In this document: positions 24,160 through 33,098 of the stretch, in pieces
How positions within the stretch are numbered: position 1 is the first letter of the stretch
Layout: every line of letters starts with the position of its first letter
Source of the DNA: Arthrobacter globiformis
Lineage (GTDB): Bacteria > Actinomycetota > Actinomycetes > Actinomycetales > Micrococcaceae
Assembly: GCF_030817195.1 (NCBI RefSeq)
Contig: NZ_JAUSYZ010000001.1
Span: 4,774,001 to 4,838,000, forward strand
Direction: 5' to 3'
Length of the DNA stretch: 64,000 nt
The notes under the pieces: model-generated
Told to the model about the DNA's origin: nothing
Databases searched by the model: none
The model's input: the letters and a program-made list of their open reading frames with translations, nothing else
Position numbers and translations under genes: made by a program

Positions 24160-25488
24160 ATGACCGATCTAGCCCCTACCCAGACCGCTGAAGCGAAGCA
24201 GTACCAGCTGAAGCGCGCCAAGAAGGCCGCCCTGGCCGCCTTCCTCGGCGGCGCGCTGGAGTACTACGACTTCTTCATCTACGCCACCGCGGCGTCACTG
24301 GTCTTTTCCAAAATCTTCTTCCCCGCAGGCGATCCCACCGTCGCCCTCATCGCCTCGTTCGCCACCTTCGGCGTCGCCTACGTGGCCCGGCCCTTCGGCG
24401 CCGTCTTCTTCGGGCACCTGGGGGACAAGATCGGCCGCAAGAACACCCTCGTCCTGACCCTGGTGCTCATGGGATCGGCCACCTTCCTGATCGGCGCACT
24501 CCCGGACTTCAACGCCGCCGGCTACTGGGCACCCGCCCTGCTGGTGGTCCTGCGCCTCATGCAGGGCCTGTCCGCCGGCGCGGAAACGGCCGGCGCCTCG
24601 GCACTGTCCACCGAGGAAGCACCTGAAGGGCACCGCGGCTTCTTCGCCAGCTTCGCGATGAGCGGCATCTCCGCAGGCATCGTCCTGGCCTCCCTCGCCT
24701 TCCTTCCCGTGGCCGCCATGGGCGAAGCCGACCGCCTCGCCTGGGGCTGGCGCATCCCGTTCTGGCTCTCCCTCGTGGTGCTGGTGGTCGCCTACCTGGT
24801 GCGGCGCTCCCTCGAGGAACCCGAGGTCTTCGAGGAAAAGCACGACCACGGCGAACTGGTGAAGCTTCCGTTCGCCAAGATGTTCAAGACGCACCCGGCG
24901 CAGTTCTTCCAGGTCGCGCTGATGTCCTTTGAAACCGTCACCAACACGTTCATGCAGTCCTTCGGCCTCGCGTATGCCGTGTCCGTCGGCGTGCCGGCGT
25001 CGACCATGCTGTGGGTGAGCATCCTCGGCAACGTCATCGCCATGTTCAGCCAGCCGCTGCTGGCCCGCCTCTCGGACAAGTTCGGCCGGCGCCCGGTGTT
25101 CATCGCCGGCGTCCTGGGGTCCGGACTGATGATCTTCGTGTACTTCTCCGTCATCTCCACGGGCAACATCCCGATGATCTTCCTCGCCAGCACCGTGATT
25201 ACCGCCGGCACGTACTCGATGTCCAACGCGATCTACCCGGCCTGGTTCTCCGAGCTGTTCAACGTCAAGGTCCGCTACTCGGGCATGGCCATCGGCCTGC
25301 AGGTCGGCATCCTCTGCGCCGGCTTCACGCCGCTGCTGGGCACCGCGCTGGTCGGCGCCGACAAGACCAACTGGGGCCCCGCCGCCTGGATCGTCGCGGC
25401 CTCGTCCCTGCTGGCTGTGGCCGGCGCATACTGGGCCCGGGAAACCCACAAGACCCCGTTGCGGCAGCTGGGCAACCCGGTCCGCTAG
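24160..25488 (+). CDS. MFS transporter, MHS family
   Basis: This 442-residue 12-TM permease has GALEYYDFFIYA, GHLGDKIGRKN (loop 2-3) and RLMQGLSAGAETAGASA (helix 4). It is a paralogue of 20777-22147 (shared FFIYxTAAxLVF, GWRxPFWLS, VRYSGMAIG). It has its own IclR-type operator promoter and terminator, so it forms a single-gene unit divergent from the iclR pair. The substrate is probably related to that of the OYE/FAD operon; a second importer under the same regulators suggests uptake of two related acids. Confidence 0.88.
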   Translation: MTDLAPTQTAEAKQYQLKRAKKAALAAFLGGALEYYDFFIYATAASLVFSKIFFPAGDPTVALIASFATFGVAYVARPFGAVFFGHLGDKIGRKNTLVLTLVLMGSATFLIGALPDFNAAGYWAPALLVVLRLMQGLSAGAETAGASALSTEEAPEGHRGFFASFAMSGISAGIVLASLAFLPVAAMGEADRLAWGWRIPFWLSLVVLVVAYLVRRSLEEPEVFEEKHDHGELVKLPFAKMFKTHPAQFFQVALMSFETVTNTFMQSFGLAYAVSVGVPASTMLWVSILGNVIAMFSQPLLARLSDKFGRRPVFIAGVLGSGLMIFVYFSVISTGNIPMIFLASTVITAGTYSMSNAIYPAWFSELFNVKVRYSGMAIGLQVGILCAGFTPLLGTALVGADKTNWGPAAWIVAASSLLAVAGAYWARETHKTPLRQLGNPVR

Positions 25489-25503
25489 CAGACGCGCGAA
25501 CTG

Positions 25504-25546
25504 GCAGATAATGCCCTCAAATTGCCGGTTTGAGGGCATTATCTGC
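25504..25546. terminator. 18-bp perfect stem terminator
   Basis: GCAGATAATGCCCTCAAA (25504-25521) pairs exactly with 25529-25546 around a 7-nt loop and is followed by CTTTT. GCGCGAAC at 25494-25501 flanks it, as in the element at 12357. Confidence 0.85.
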
Positions 25547-25592
25547 CTTTTCGTGTGATAGTTCTGCCGTCCGAGGGTACAGGAGGAACTGC

Positions 25593-26489
25593 ATGGAGCT
25601 TCGGCAGATCGAGGCGTTCCTTGCCGTGGCCGAGGAACTGCACTTCGGCCGGGCAGCCCACCGTCTCCGCATGGCCCAGTCCCCGCTGAGCCAGACCATC
25701 AGGAAGCTCGAGAAGGAGCTCGGCTCGGATCTGTTTGAGCGCAACACCCGTTCGGTGGCGCTCACGACGGCGGGTGTCGCCTTACTTCCCCACGCCCGCC
25801 GGATCATCGACGAGCTTGATCTCGCCCGCCGTTCCGCCGTCACCGAACCGGGCACGTTCTACGGCCGGCTCAGCATCGGCTTTTCCGGCGCGCTGAACCA
25901 CCGGACCCTGCCGCCGCTGACCCGGGCCCTCCGCCACCGCTACCCGTCCCTGGACCTGACGCTCACCGGCGGCCTGCTGACCCAGGACGCCCTGCAGCAG
26001 CTCCGGAACGGTTCGCTGGACCTGGCCTTCGTCGGGCTGCCCCTGGACGCAGGCGGGCTGACCACCCGCACCATCGCCCTCGAACAGCTGGGCGCTACCG
26101 TGCCAGTGGACCATCCGCTGGCCGAACGGCCGGCGGTCGGGCTCCCCGAACTGTCCGACGACGGCTTCGTCACCATGCGCGCCGCCCAGGGATCCACGCT
26201 CCGCGAGGCCATCTTCTCCGCCTGTGCGGCCGCCGGCTTCCGGCCGAGGGTGGCACAGGAAGTCACGGATCCGTATACCGCGCTGTCGCTCGTTGCCGGC
26301 GGCGTCGGGGTAAGCCTGATGCCCTCCTCCGTCGCGAGCATCATGCCGGGCGGCACCGTGTTCATCCCGCTGACCGGCACCGCGCCGCTGCTCGAATCCG
26401 GCCTCGCCTGGAACCCGGCCGGCATCTCCCCCGCCCTGGCACTCGCCCTGGCCGTCGCCGAGGAAGTCCTCCCGACGCCGGCCGGCTGA
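25593..26489 (+). CDS. LysR family regulator
   Basis: This 298-residue regulator has an N-terminal helix-turn-helix (MELRQIEAFLAVAEELHFGRAA start; MAQSPLSQTIRKLEKEL recognition region, residues about 25-45). The periplasmic-binding-like effector domain has GRLSIGFSGALNH on its first strand and SLVAGGVGVSLMPSS near the C-terminus. ATG 25593 is chosen because AGGAGG lies 8 bases upstream; the frame is open 63 bases further back without a better site. It is followed after 135 bp by the YciI-ADH-FAD gene set in the same direction, which it may activate. Confidence 0.88.
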   Translation: MELRQIEAFLAVAEELHFGRAAHRLRMAQSPLSQTIRKLEKELGSDLFERNTRSVALTTAGVALLPHARRIIDELDLARRSAVTEPGTFYGRLSIGFSGALNHRTLPPLTRALRHRYPSLDLTLTGGLLTQDALQQLRNGSLDLAFVGLPLDAGGLTTRTIALEQLGATVPVDHPLAERPAVGLPELSDDGFVTMRAAQGSTLREAIFSACAAAGFRPRVAQEVTDPYTALSLVAGGVGVSLMPSSVASIMPGGTVFIPLTGTAPLLESGLAWNPAGISPALALALAVAEEVLPTPAG

Positions 26490-26521
26490 GGCACCCAACC
26501 CCGCCTCCCGCCGTCGTCCAT

Positions 26522-26550
26522 TATGTGTTTTCCACACATACTCATTGACC
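26522..26550 (+). promoter_or_regulatory. operator and -35 region before the yciI operon
   Basis: The inverted repeat TATGTGT (26522-26528) and ACACATA (26534-26540) sits just before TTGACC (26545-26550). CACAAT follows after 19 bp as a weak -10. This fits activation by the LysR protein encoded upstream. Confidence 0.5.
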
Positions 26551-26624
26551 AAATAAGTGTTGGACGCGGCACAATCCCGGTGGCCACGATGGAGGGAACA
26601 TCCACTCAACGATGAGGACACACC

Positions 26625-26939
26625 ATGGGAACATTCGCCGTCACCTACGCCTACGCCGCCAACTCGTCCGCCGGCCGGGACGAACACCGCCCCCGCCACG
26701 TGGAATTCCTGCAGGAGCAGTTCGACGACGGCACGCTGGTGAAGAGCGGTCCGTTCGGGCCGGAGGAGGATCCGGGCGCACTGCTGATCATCGAGGCTGA
26801 CTCGAAGGCCGACGCCGAGGCACTGATGAACCAGGACCCGTTCTATCTCAACGGCCTCGTGGAGCAGCGCAGCATCCGGCAGTGGAACGTCTTCTTTGGT
26901 GCCGACGCAGCCCCCGACGCCGACGCTACGCGGAACTAG
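26625..26939 (+). CDS. YciI family protein
   Basis: This 104-residue ferredoxin-like (dimeric alpha/beta barrel) protein has HRPRHVEFLQEQFDDGTLVKSGPFG with the conserved His, and the DPFYLNGLVEQRSIRQWNVFF end typical of YCII domains (both quoted in part). The fold is related to muconolactone isomerase and chlorite dismutase-like proteins, and some members act as small isomerases or dehydrochlorinases. It is first in a three-gene set, 9 bp before the zinc dehydrogenase; AACGATGAGGACACACC precedes ATG 26625. Its role is unproven but probably enzymatic within the pathway. Confidence 0.8.
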   Translation: MGTFAVTYAYAANSSAGRDEHRPRHVEFLQEQFDDGTLVKSGPFGPEEDPGALLIIEADSKADAEALMNQDPFYLNGLVEQRSIRQWNVFFGADAAPDADATRN

Positions 26940-26948
26940 GAGCGCGCC

Positions 26949-28034
26949 ATGCTCATCGCGCGCACCGTCGCCAAAGAGACCATCCGGTACGAGGACGTTC
27001 CGGAGCCGGCCCTCGAACCCGGCCATGCCCTGGTCCGCGTCCACAACGTCACCCTGTGCGGCACCGACCTGCACATCTGGGAGGACGACTATCCGGCCGG
27101 GCTGCCCGTCATCCAGGGCCATGAATTCGCCGGCATCGTCGAGGCCATCGGAGCCAACGACGCCGGCATCCGCACCGGTGACCGCGTCGCCGTCAGCCCG
27201 ATGGTGTACTGCGGACGCTGCCGGCCGTGCCGCCTGGGCCGGTTCAACGTCTGCGAGAACATCGGCTGCATCGGGTGCTATTCGGACGGCGCTCTCGTGG
27301 AACTGCTTAGCGTGCCGGTGGAGAAGCTGTGCCCCGTGCCGGACGGCCTGGAACTCAATCTCGCAGCCATGGCCGAGCCCGCGTCCATCGCCATGCAGGC
27401 GGTGAACCGGGGGCGGCCGTCCCCGGGGGAAACGGCACTGGTGCTGGGCAGCGGTCCGATCGGGCTGCTCGCCACGCTGTACCTGACGGACCTGGGCGTG
27501 AGCGTCGTCTGCGCCGACACCGAGCCGGACCGGCTGGCGCTGGCTTCCATGTTCGGGGCCGTGGACACCCTGCTGGTGGATCCCCGCGCGGACTTCCCCG
27601 GCGCCGACCAGGCCGTCCGGCTTGATTCGCTGACGGACTCGTCCGGGCCGGAGCTGGTCATTGAGGCCACGGGTGTTCCGTCCTCGCTGGAGACCGCCAT
27701 CCACCTGGTGGCAAGCGCCGGACGGATCGTCCAGGTGGGGATTTCGGCGCGGGCCGCGTCCGTCCCCATGAATGCCATCCCGTTCAAGGAGATCGACCTG
27801 CTGGGCAGCCGGAACAGCCTGAATCTCATCCCTGCAGGGCTGGAACTGCTGGCCCGGCACCGGGACGAGGCCCGCGCGCTGATGACGCACCGTTTTGGCT
27901 TCGGGGACCTGCAGCAGGCCTTCGAACTGATGCGCAGCCGCAGCGAGCCGGTGGGCAAGATCGTGGTGGACATGCCGGCCTCGCAGTCCGCTCACCCGGC
28001 GGGAACTGACGCGCTCACGGGAGTGCGGGCGTGA
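26949..28034 (+). CDS. zinc-dependent alcohol dehydrogenase (MDR family)
   Basis: This 361-residue medium-chain dehydrogenase has catalytic zinc ligands Cys37 and His58-Glu59 (LCGTDLH, QGHEFAG). It also has an intact structural zinc lobe with Cys88, Cys91, Cys94 and Cys102, and the NAD motif GSGPIGLLA. It resembles threonine or sorbitol dehydrogenases and oxidises a secondary alcohol with NAD. It lies between yciI and the FAD dehydrogenase, overlapping the latter by four bases (GTGA). The substrate is unknown. Confidence 0.88.
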   Translation: MLIARTVAKETIRYEDVPEPALEPGHALVRVHNVTLCGTDLHIWEDDYPAGLPVIQGHEFAGIVEAIGANDAGIRTGDRVAVSPMVYCGRCRPCRLGRFNVCENIGCIGCYSDGALVELLSVPVEKLCPVPDGLELNLAAMAEPASIAMQAVNRGRPSPGETALVLGSGPIGLLATLYLTDLGVSVVCADTEPDRLALASMFGAVDTLLVDPRADFPGADQAVRLDSLTDSSGPELVIEATGVPSSLETAIHLVASAGRIVQVGISARAASVPMNAIPFKEIDLLGSRNSLNLIPAGLELLARHRDEARALMTHRFGFGDLQQAFELMRSRSEPVGKIVVDMPASQSAHPAGTDALTGVRA

Positions 28035-29686
28035 GCGGGGTTGAAGCCGTGGGCGGCCCGGCGGCAAACCCGCTGCTCACGGCCGCCGGGAACATCTCGG
28101 GCACCTATGACGTGGTGGTCGCGGGCAGCGGCGCGGCCGGCCTGGTCGCGGCGATCCGGGCGGCCGACGCCGGGCTGAGGGTGCTGGTGGCCGAGAAGGC
28201 GCCGCTGCTCGGCGGCACGACGGCCGCCGGGGGCGGCGTGATGTGGGCACCGAACAACCACCTCGCCCGGCAGGCCGGTTACCGGGACAGCCACGAGGAC
28301 GGCGTCGCCTACCTCACCGAGGCTGCCGGGCACGTGCTGACCCGCGAGGAGGTGGAGTGGTACGTCAGCACCGCTCCGCGCGCCGTCGCGTACCTCGACG
28401 CCGAAACCCGGCTTTCGCTGACGCCGATCGCCCGCCCGGATTACCACATGGAGTGGTCCGGCGCGGCCGACGGCGGACGCGGCCTGGACAACGACGCCTT
28501 CGATCCGTCGGGGTACCCGGGCCTCGCGGAAGCGATCCGGCCCTCGTCGTATTTTCCGCTCCTGACCATGACGGAGCGCGACCAGCTCAACGGCCGTGCG
28601 GCGGATCCGGACCTGCTGTCCCGGCGTGCCGCCACTGGCGTGCGGACCATGGGCGGCGCCCTGGTGGCGTCGCTGCTGGCGAGCGCGCTGGACCGCGGCG
28701 TGGAGATTGCGGTCTCCGCGCCCGTTGATGACCTGGGCCGCGATGGTGACAAGTGGACGGTGACCCTCGGCGGCGCCGCCGCCGGCAGAAGCGTCTCAGC
28801 TGCCGCCGTCGTGCTCGCTTCCGGCGGTTTCGAGTGGAACCCGCGGCTCCGCCAGGCGTTCCTGGGGTTTCCGGTGACGCCCATCAGCGCGCCGTCCAAC
28901 GAGGGCGACGGCCTGGAGCTGGGGCTGAAGGCCGGCGCCGCGGTGGCGGACATGACCGCCATCTGGGGAGTGCCGGTGATTTCCGAGGCCGCGCATGAGT
29001 ACGACGGCGTGCGGTCAGGCCGGATGGGGAACGTTGAAATGACCCTGCCCGGTTCAATCACCGTGAATGCCGCCGGGAAGCGCTTCGTGAATGAGGCGCT
29101 GAATTACCACGATGCCTGCCGCGTGTTCGCCTCCGTTGACCCACTGACGGGCCGCCAGCAGAACAACCCGGCATGGCTCGTGTTCGACGCTGCGTATCTG
29201 GCGAAGTACCCGGTGGCCGGCTCGGCCGCGGGCTCGCCGACCGCCTGGATGACGGCCGCGGATTCGCTAGAGGAGTTGGCCGGCAAGGTGGGGATCGATC
29301 CGGCCGGGCTGGCTGCCACGGTGGTACGGTTCAACGCCGGTGCCTCGGAGGGCGTGGACCCGGAGTTCCACCGCGGGGCCACGCCGCAGGACCGCTTCCT
29401 CGGGGACGCCGCCAACGCCCCCAACCCGTGCCTGGCCCCCCTCGCAACCGCCCCGTTCTACGCGGTCCGGATTTCCGCCGGGGTGCTGGGAACCTCCGGC
29501 GGCCTGGACACCGACTTCAACGGCCGCGTCCTGGACCGGCACCGGCAGCCCATCCCGGGACTCTACGCGGCGGGAAACGTCTCCGCCGGGGTTTTCCGCA
29601 ACAACTACCCCGGCGGCGGCGCAACCCTGGGCTCGGCCATCACCCGCGCCTTCGCAGTCGGCGAGCACCTCGCCACACATCTGTAG
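28031..29686 (+). CDS. FAD-dependent dehydrogenase (KstD/fumarate-reductase family)
   Basis: This 551-residue flavoprotein has GSGAAGLVAAIRAADAG (dinucleotide site, residues about 33-49), GGTTAAGGGVMWAPNNHLA, VLASGGFEWNPRL and the C-terminal LGTSGGLDTDFNGRVLD, IPGLYAAGNVSAGVFRNNYPGGGATLG (quoted in part). It starts at GTG 28031 overlapping the ADH stop. It shares layout with 13890-15725 but is shorter and clearly diverged. Enzymes of this type desaturate ring ketones; the pairing with ADH suggests alcohol oxidation to a ketone, then desaturation (inferred). Confidence 0.87.
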   Translation: MSGVEAVGGPAANPLLTAAGNISGTYDVVVAGSGAAGLVAAIRAADAGLRVLVAEKAPLLGGTTAAGGGVMWAPNNHLARQAGYRDSHEDGVAYLTEAAGHVLTREEVEWYVSTAPRAVAYLDAETRLSLTPIARPDYHMEWSGAADGGRGLDNDAFDPSGYPGLAEAIRPSSYFPLLTMTERDQLNGRAADPDLLSRRAATGVRTMGGALVASLLASALDRGVEIAVSAPVDDLGRDGDKWTVTLGGAAAGRSVSAAAVVLASGGFEWNPRLRQAFLGFPVTPISAPSNEGDGLELGLKAGAAVADMTAIWGVPVISEAAHEYDGVRSGRMGNVEMTLPGSITVNAAGKRFVNEALNYHDACRVFASVDPLTGRQQNNPAWLVFDAAYLAKYPVAGSAAGSPTAWMTAADSLEELAGKVGIDPAGLAATVVRFNAGASEGVDPEFHRGATPQDRFLGDAANAPNPCLAPLATAPFYAVRISAGVLGTSGGLDTDFNGRVLDRHRQPIPGLYAAGNVSAGVFRNNYPGGGATLGSAITRAFAVGEHLATHL

Positions 29687-29689
29687 CCA

Positions 29690-29707
29690 CGCTAAAGGCG
29701 TTTAGCG
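29690..29707. terminator. short hairpin after FAD gene
   Basis: CGCTAAA pairs with TTTAGCG around GGCG directly after the stop codon. A fragment ATCTGTACAAAAC at 29714-29726 echoes the inverted repeat at 3051-3109. Confidence 0.45.
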
Positions 29708-29741
29708 CCCATAATCTGTACAAAACCTCGAGCAGAGGAAG

Positions 29742-29769
29742 GACGACGGCGGGACCACCCGCCGTCGTC
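29742..29769. terminator. terminator, GACGACGGCGG family
   Basis: GACGACGGCGGG and CCCGCCGTCGTC (12-bp perfect stem, 4-nt loop) are followed by TTTCTT, at the end of the yciI-ADH-FAD transcript. Confidence 0.8.
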
Positions 29770-29831
29770 TTTCTTGCGTTAACGCTGTCCACGGCAACCG
29801 CCTGCCCGCCCCCGGCTCTGTGATGCAACTC

Positions 29832-29872
29832 ATGGAAAAGGCTTGACAAGTTTGTACAACCTTTTCCATACT
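29832..29872 (+). promoter_or_regulatory. lacI promoter within a nested palindrome
   Basis: TTGACA (29843-29848) and CATACT (29867-29872) are 18 bp apart. They lie within a 10-bp perfect inverted repeat ATGGAAAAGG/CCTTTTCCAT (29832-29841, 29860-29869). Inside are CTTGACAAG and TTGTACAA palindromes. This is probably the autoregulatory operator of the LacI protein. Confidence 0.7.
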
Positions 29873-29909
29873 TGGAGAGAAGGGTTTCAACGAAGCAACT
29901 GGAGGACCG

Positions 29910-30899
29910 ATGGCGGCAAAACTCACGGACGTCGCAAAGCTGGCGGGCGTCTCACTCGCCACCGCGTCACGGGCGTTCGGCGACCCCGGCCGGCTCGCCG
30001 CCGAAACGCGCCAGAAGGTCATGGACGCCGCCGCCCAGCTCGGATACGACGTCCCCGGCCTTAGCGGCAGCCGCACGTTCGGCGTGGTCGTCCCGGACAT
30101 CTCCAACGCCGTTTTCGCCGCGCTCATCAAGGCCATCCAGGACCAGGCCTGGCACGGCCGGCACCGCATGGTCCTGGCCGACACCGGTGAGTCCTCCGCC
30201 CGGGAGCGCGACCACCTCGCGGCCTTCGCCACCGGCGTGGACGGCATCATCCTCTGCTCCCCGCGGCTCCCGTCGGAGCAGATCCACAACCTGGCCGGCA
30301 ACGCGCCGCTCGTCGTGATCAACGGCGAGGCAGACCGGGCCGCCCGCGTGCTGATGGAAGCCGGCGAGGGGATCCGGCAGGCCGTCGAGCACCTGCACGC
30401 CCTCGGCCACCGCAAGCTCGCCTACATTCCCGGCCCGGCCTCCTCGTGGGCCAACGGCCAGCGCCTCGCGGCCATCACCCGCCTCTGCGAAGAGTGGGGC
30501 ATCGAGCTGGTCACCGTGGGCAACCAGAACGCCACGGTCGACGGCGGCCTGGCCGCCGCCGCTTCGGTGGTCGCCAGCGGCGCCACCGCCGTCATCGCCT
30601 ACAACGACCTCGTCGCCATCGGCATGCTGGCCGGTGCGCGGACGCTCGGCTACCACTGCCCTGAGGACATCAGTGTGGTGGGCATCGACGACCTCGACAT
30701 CGCCGCGGCCGCCGAACCCGGGCTCACATCCGTCCGCGTTCCCATCAGCCGCAGCGGCTCCCTTGCCCTAGAACTCCTCCTCGAGCAGATCGCGGGCAAG
30801 CCGACAGCTACCGAGGCGGTCCACCTCAACTCGCAGCTCATCGTGCGCGGCTCCACCTTCGCCGCCCGCACCGCCGACCACACCCTCCAGGGAAAGTAA
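29910..30899 (+). CDS. LacI family regulator of the hexuronate cluster
   Basis: This 329-residue regulator has an N-terminal LacI helix-turn-helix (KLTDVAKLAGVSLATASRAF, residues 4-23), a hinge helix, and a periplasmic-binding-protein-like sugar domain (FGVVVPDISNAVFAAL, HRKLAYIPGPASS, VSVVGIDDLDIA-type end). CTGGAGGA precedes the ATG. It is the first gene before the 2-hydroxyacid dehydrogenase, two bases apart, so it is transcribed with the pathway it controls. The likely inducer is an aldonate or a 2-keto-3-deoxy acid, by analogy with LacI-type UxuR and GntR sugar-acid regulators. Confidence 0.88.
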   Translation: MAAKLTDVAKLAGVSLATASRAFGDPGRLAAETRQKVMDAAAQLGYDVPGLSGSRTFGVVVPDISNAVFAALIKAIQDQAWHGRHRMVLADTGESSARERDHLAAFATGVDGIILCSPRLPSEQIHNLAGNAPLVVINGEADRAARVLMEAGEGIRQAVEHLHALGHRKLAYIPGPASSWANGQRLAAITRLCEEWGIELVTVGNQNATVDGGLAAAASVVASGATAVIAYNDLVAIGMLAGARTLGYHCPEDISVVGIDDLDIAAAAEPGLTSVRVPISRSGSLALELLLEQIAGKPTATEAVHLNSQLIVRGSTFAARTADHTLQGK

Positions 30900-30901
30900 C
30901 C

Positions 30902-31882
30902 ATGAGAATCGTCATCGCCGACTCCAACCTGATGCCCCAGCGCGCCACCTTCGAGGCGGCGCTGCCGGAAGGCACCGTCACCTCCTGGCACGACAGCTGG
31001 AACGAACACTCCGTCCTGACCGACCTCAAGGGCGCCGACGTCTATGTTGGGCCCAAGTTCACCGCCGCCATGGGCGCCGAGGCACGGAACCTCCGGCTGG
31101 TACACGTGGCCGGCGCCGGCTACGACGGCATCGATGCCGACGCCCTCCCCGCCGGAGCCGTCTGCGCCAACACCTTCCACCATGAGGGCTCCATCGCCGA
31201 GCACATCGCCACCGTGCTCGTGGCGCTGCGCCGCAACCTCCTGGGCCAGGACGCAGCTCTCCGAACCGGCGTCTGGTCCTCTTCGGTCTACTCCCCCGAC
31301 ATCCGCCAGCCCGAGACTCTGCGCGGCGCGGTGGTGACGTTCCTCGGCTTCGGCCACATCGGCAGCGCCGCCTGGAGGCTGCTGCAGGCCTTCGGCGCGG
31401 AGGGCATCGCCATCACCCGCAGCGGCTCCGTCAACGCGGAAGAACACTCCTTGCGCTGGAACGGGACCACGGACCGCCTGGCCGAGGCCCTCACCGAATC
31501 CGACGTGCTGGTGGTCAGCATCCCGCTCGACGCCGGAACCACCTCCCTGATCGGCGCAGCCGAACTGGACAACCTCGGCCCGGACGGACAGATCGTCAAC
31601 GTCGCCCGCGGCCCCGTCGTCGACGAAGCCGCACTCTACGAAGCCCTGAAGGAGCGCCGGATCGCCGGCGCCGCCATCGACGTCTGGTACCAGTACCCGG
31701 ACACCGACGGCCGCGGCGAACCGTCTGCCCTGCCGTTCGGCCGCCTCGACAACGTCATCATGACCCCGCACTCCTCCGGCGTCACCGCCGAAACCTTCCG
31801 CGGCCGAGCCCGCGAGATCGCCGAAAACATCACCCGCCTGTCCGCGAACCAGCCCCTGAAGAATGTAGTGATTTCCCGATGA
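30902..31882 (+). CDS. D-isomer-specific 2-hydroxyacid dehydrogenase
   Basis: This 326-residue NAD(P)-dependent enzyme has the dinucleotide motif GFGHIGSAA (around residue 149), catalytic Arg in NVARGPVVDE, and His in TPHSSG. It resembles glyoxylate/hydroxypyruvate or 2-ketogluconate reductases. It overlaps manD by four bases (ATGA). A role in reducing a 2-keto-aldonate beside the mannonate and idonate enzymes is likely. There is no Cys-rich domain and no membrane segment. A second member of the family lies at 53350-54294 in the other idonate cluster, with different sequence. Confidence 0.85.
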   Translation: MRIVIADSNLMPQRATFEAALPEGTVTSWHDSWNEHSVLTDLKGADVYVGPKFTAAMGAEARNLRLVHVAGAGYDGIDADALPAGAVCANTFHHEGSIAEHIATVLVALRRNLLGQDAALRTGVWSSSVYSPDIRQPETLRGAVVTFLGFGHIGSAAWRLLQAFGAEGIAITRSGSVNAEEHSLRWNGTTDRLAEALTESDVLVVSIPLDAGTTSLIGAAELDNLGPDGQIVNVARGPVVDEAALYEALKERRIAGAAIDVWYQYPDTDGRGEPSALPFGRLDNVIMTPHSSGVTAETFRGRAREIAENITRLSANQPLKNVVISR

Positions 31883-33096
31883 CCCGAAAAATCGTCGACG
31901 TCGACGTCCTCGTCACCAGCCCCAGCCGCAACTTCGTCACCCTGAAGATCACCACCGACGACGGCATCGTCGGCTGGGGCGACGCCACCCTCAACGGCCG
32001 CGAACTGTCAGTGGCCAGCTACCTCCGCGACCACCTCGCCCCCGCGCTGCTCGGCCGGGACGCCGACCGCATCGAGGACACCTGGCAGTACTTCTACCGC
32101 GGCGCCTACTGGCGGCGCGGGCCGGTGACCATGGCCGCGATCGGCGCCATCGACCTGGCCCTGTGGGACATCAAGGGCAAGGCCCTGGACGTCCCCGTCT
32201 ACCAGCTCCTCGGCGGCGCCGCCCGGGACAAGATCCTCACCTACACCCACGCCACGGGCTGGGACGTTCCCGAGCTCCTCGACTCCGTGGACCGCCGCCG
32301 GGAACAGGGCTTCCGCGCCGTCCGCGCCCAGTCCGGGGTGCCGGGCCTGGACAAGGTCTACGGCGTCACTCGCGGAGCGGCAAGTTACGAGCCGGCCGGC
32401 CGCGGCGCCGGACCCGTCGAAGAGGACTGGGACACCTCAGCCTACCTGCGCCATGCCCCGAAGGTCCTGACCGCAGTCCGCGAGCACGTGGGTCCGGAGC
32501 TCAAGCTCCTGCACGATGTCCACCACCGGCTTAACCCCACCGAGGCCGCCCGCCTGGCCAAGTCCCTGGAGGACGTGGACCTGTTCTGGCTGGAGGACGT
32601 CACGCCGGCAGAAAACCAGCGGCTCCTGCGCACCCTCCGCCAGCAGACCACCGTCCCGCTGGCCATCGGCGAGGTCTTCAACACCGTCTGGGACTGCGAG
32701 CAGCTCATCACCGAACGGCTCATCGACTTCATCCGCACCGCCGTCGTCCACGCCGGAGGCATCTCCCACGTCCGCAAAATCCTCGCCCTGGCGGAGGTCT
32801 ACCAGATCAAGGGCGCACCGCACGGACCCTCCGACGTCTCACCGGTCAACCTCTCGGCCTCGCTGCACCTGGGCCTGGCCACCAGCAACTTCGCCATCCA
32901 GGAATACATGGGCTACGACCCCCTGGTGTCCGAAGTGTTCCAGTCCAGCTTCCGTTTCGAGGACGGCTACCTCCACCCCGGCGACGAGCCCGGCCTCGGC
33001 GTGAACGTGGATGAAGACGCCGCTGCCCGGTTCCCCTACAAGCAGGCCTACCTGCCCATTGCCCGCGAGCTCGACGGCTCCATGAAGGACTGGTAA
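31879..33096 (+). CDS. manD: D-mannonate dehydratase (RspA/ManD, enolase superfamily)
   Basis: This 405-residue enolase-superfamily enzyme has metal ligands Asp213 (LLHDVHHRL, with His215), Glu239 (WLEDVTP) and Glu265 (AIGEVFN). It also has the ManD-type inserted loop around residues 153-185 (SGVPGLDKVYG). ManD removes water from D-mannonate to give 2-keto-3-deoxy-D-gluconate. The next gene makes mannonate, and kdgK/eda downstream use the product, so the assignment fits both sequence and context. Some RspA homologues have low activity, so rate and specificity are not settled by sequence. Confidence 0.88.
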   Translation: MTRKIVDVDVLVTSPSRNFVTLKITTDDGIVGWGDATLNGRELSVASYLRDHLAPALLGRDADRIEDTWQYFYRGAYWRRGPVTMAAIGAIDLALWDIKGKALDVPVYQLLGGAARDKILTYTHATGWDVPELLDSVDRRREQGFRAVRAQSGVPGLDKVYGVTRGAASYEPAGRGAGPVEEDWDTSAYLRHAPKVLTAVREHVGPELKLLHDVHHRLNPTEAARLAKSLEDVDLFWLEDVTPAENQRLLRTLRQQTTVPLAIGEVFNTVWDCEQLITERLIDFIRTAVVHAGGISHVRKILALAEVYQIKGAPHGPSDVSPVNLSASLHLGLATSNFAIQEYMGYDPLVSEVFQSSFRFEDGYLHPGDEPGLGVNVDEDAAARFPYKQAYLPIARELDGSMKDW

Positions 33097-33098
33097 GC

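Noticed and set aside
26505..26521. Half of a GACGACGGCGG terminator stem (CCCGCCGTCGTCC)
   Set aside because: No complementary arm is present, so it cannot form the hairpin.
25782..28067. 761-codon minus-strand open frame
   Set aside because: It runs antisense across LysR, YciI and ADH genes with clear protein families; composition is that of a high-GC shadow.
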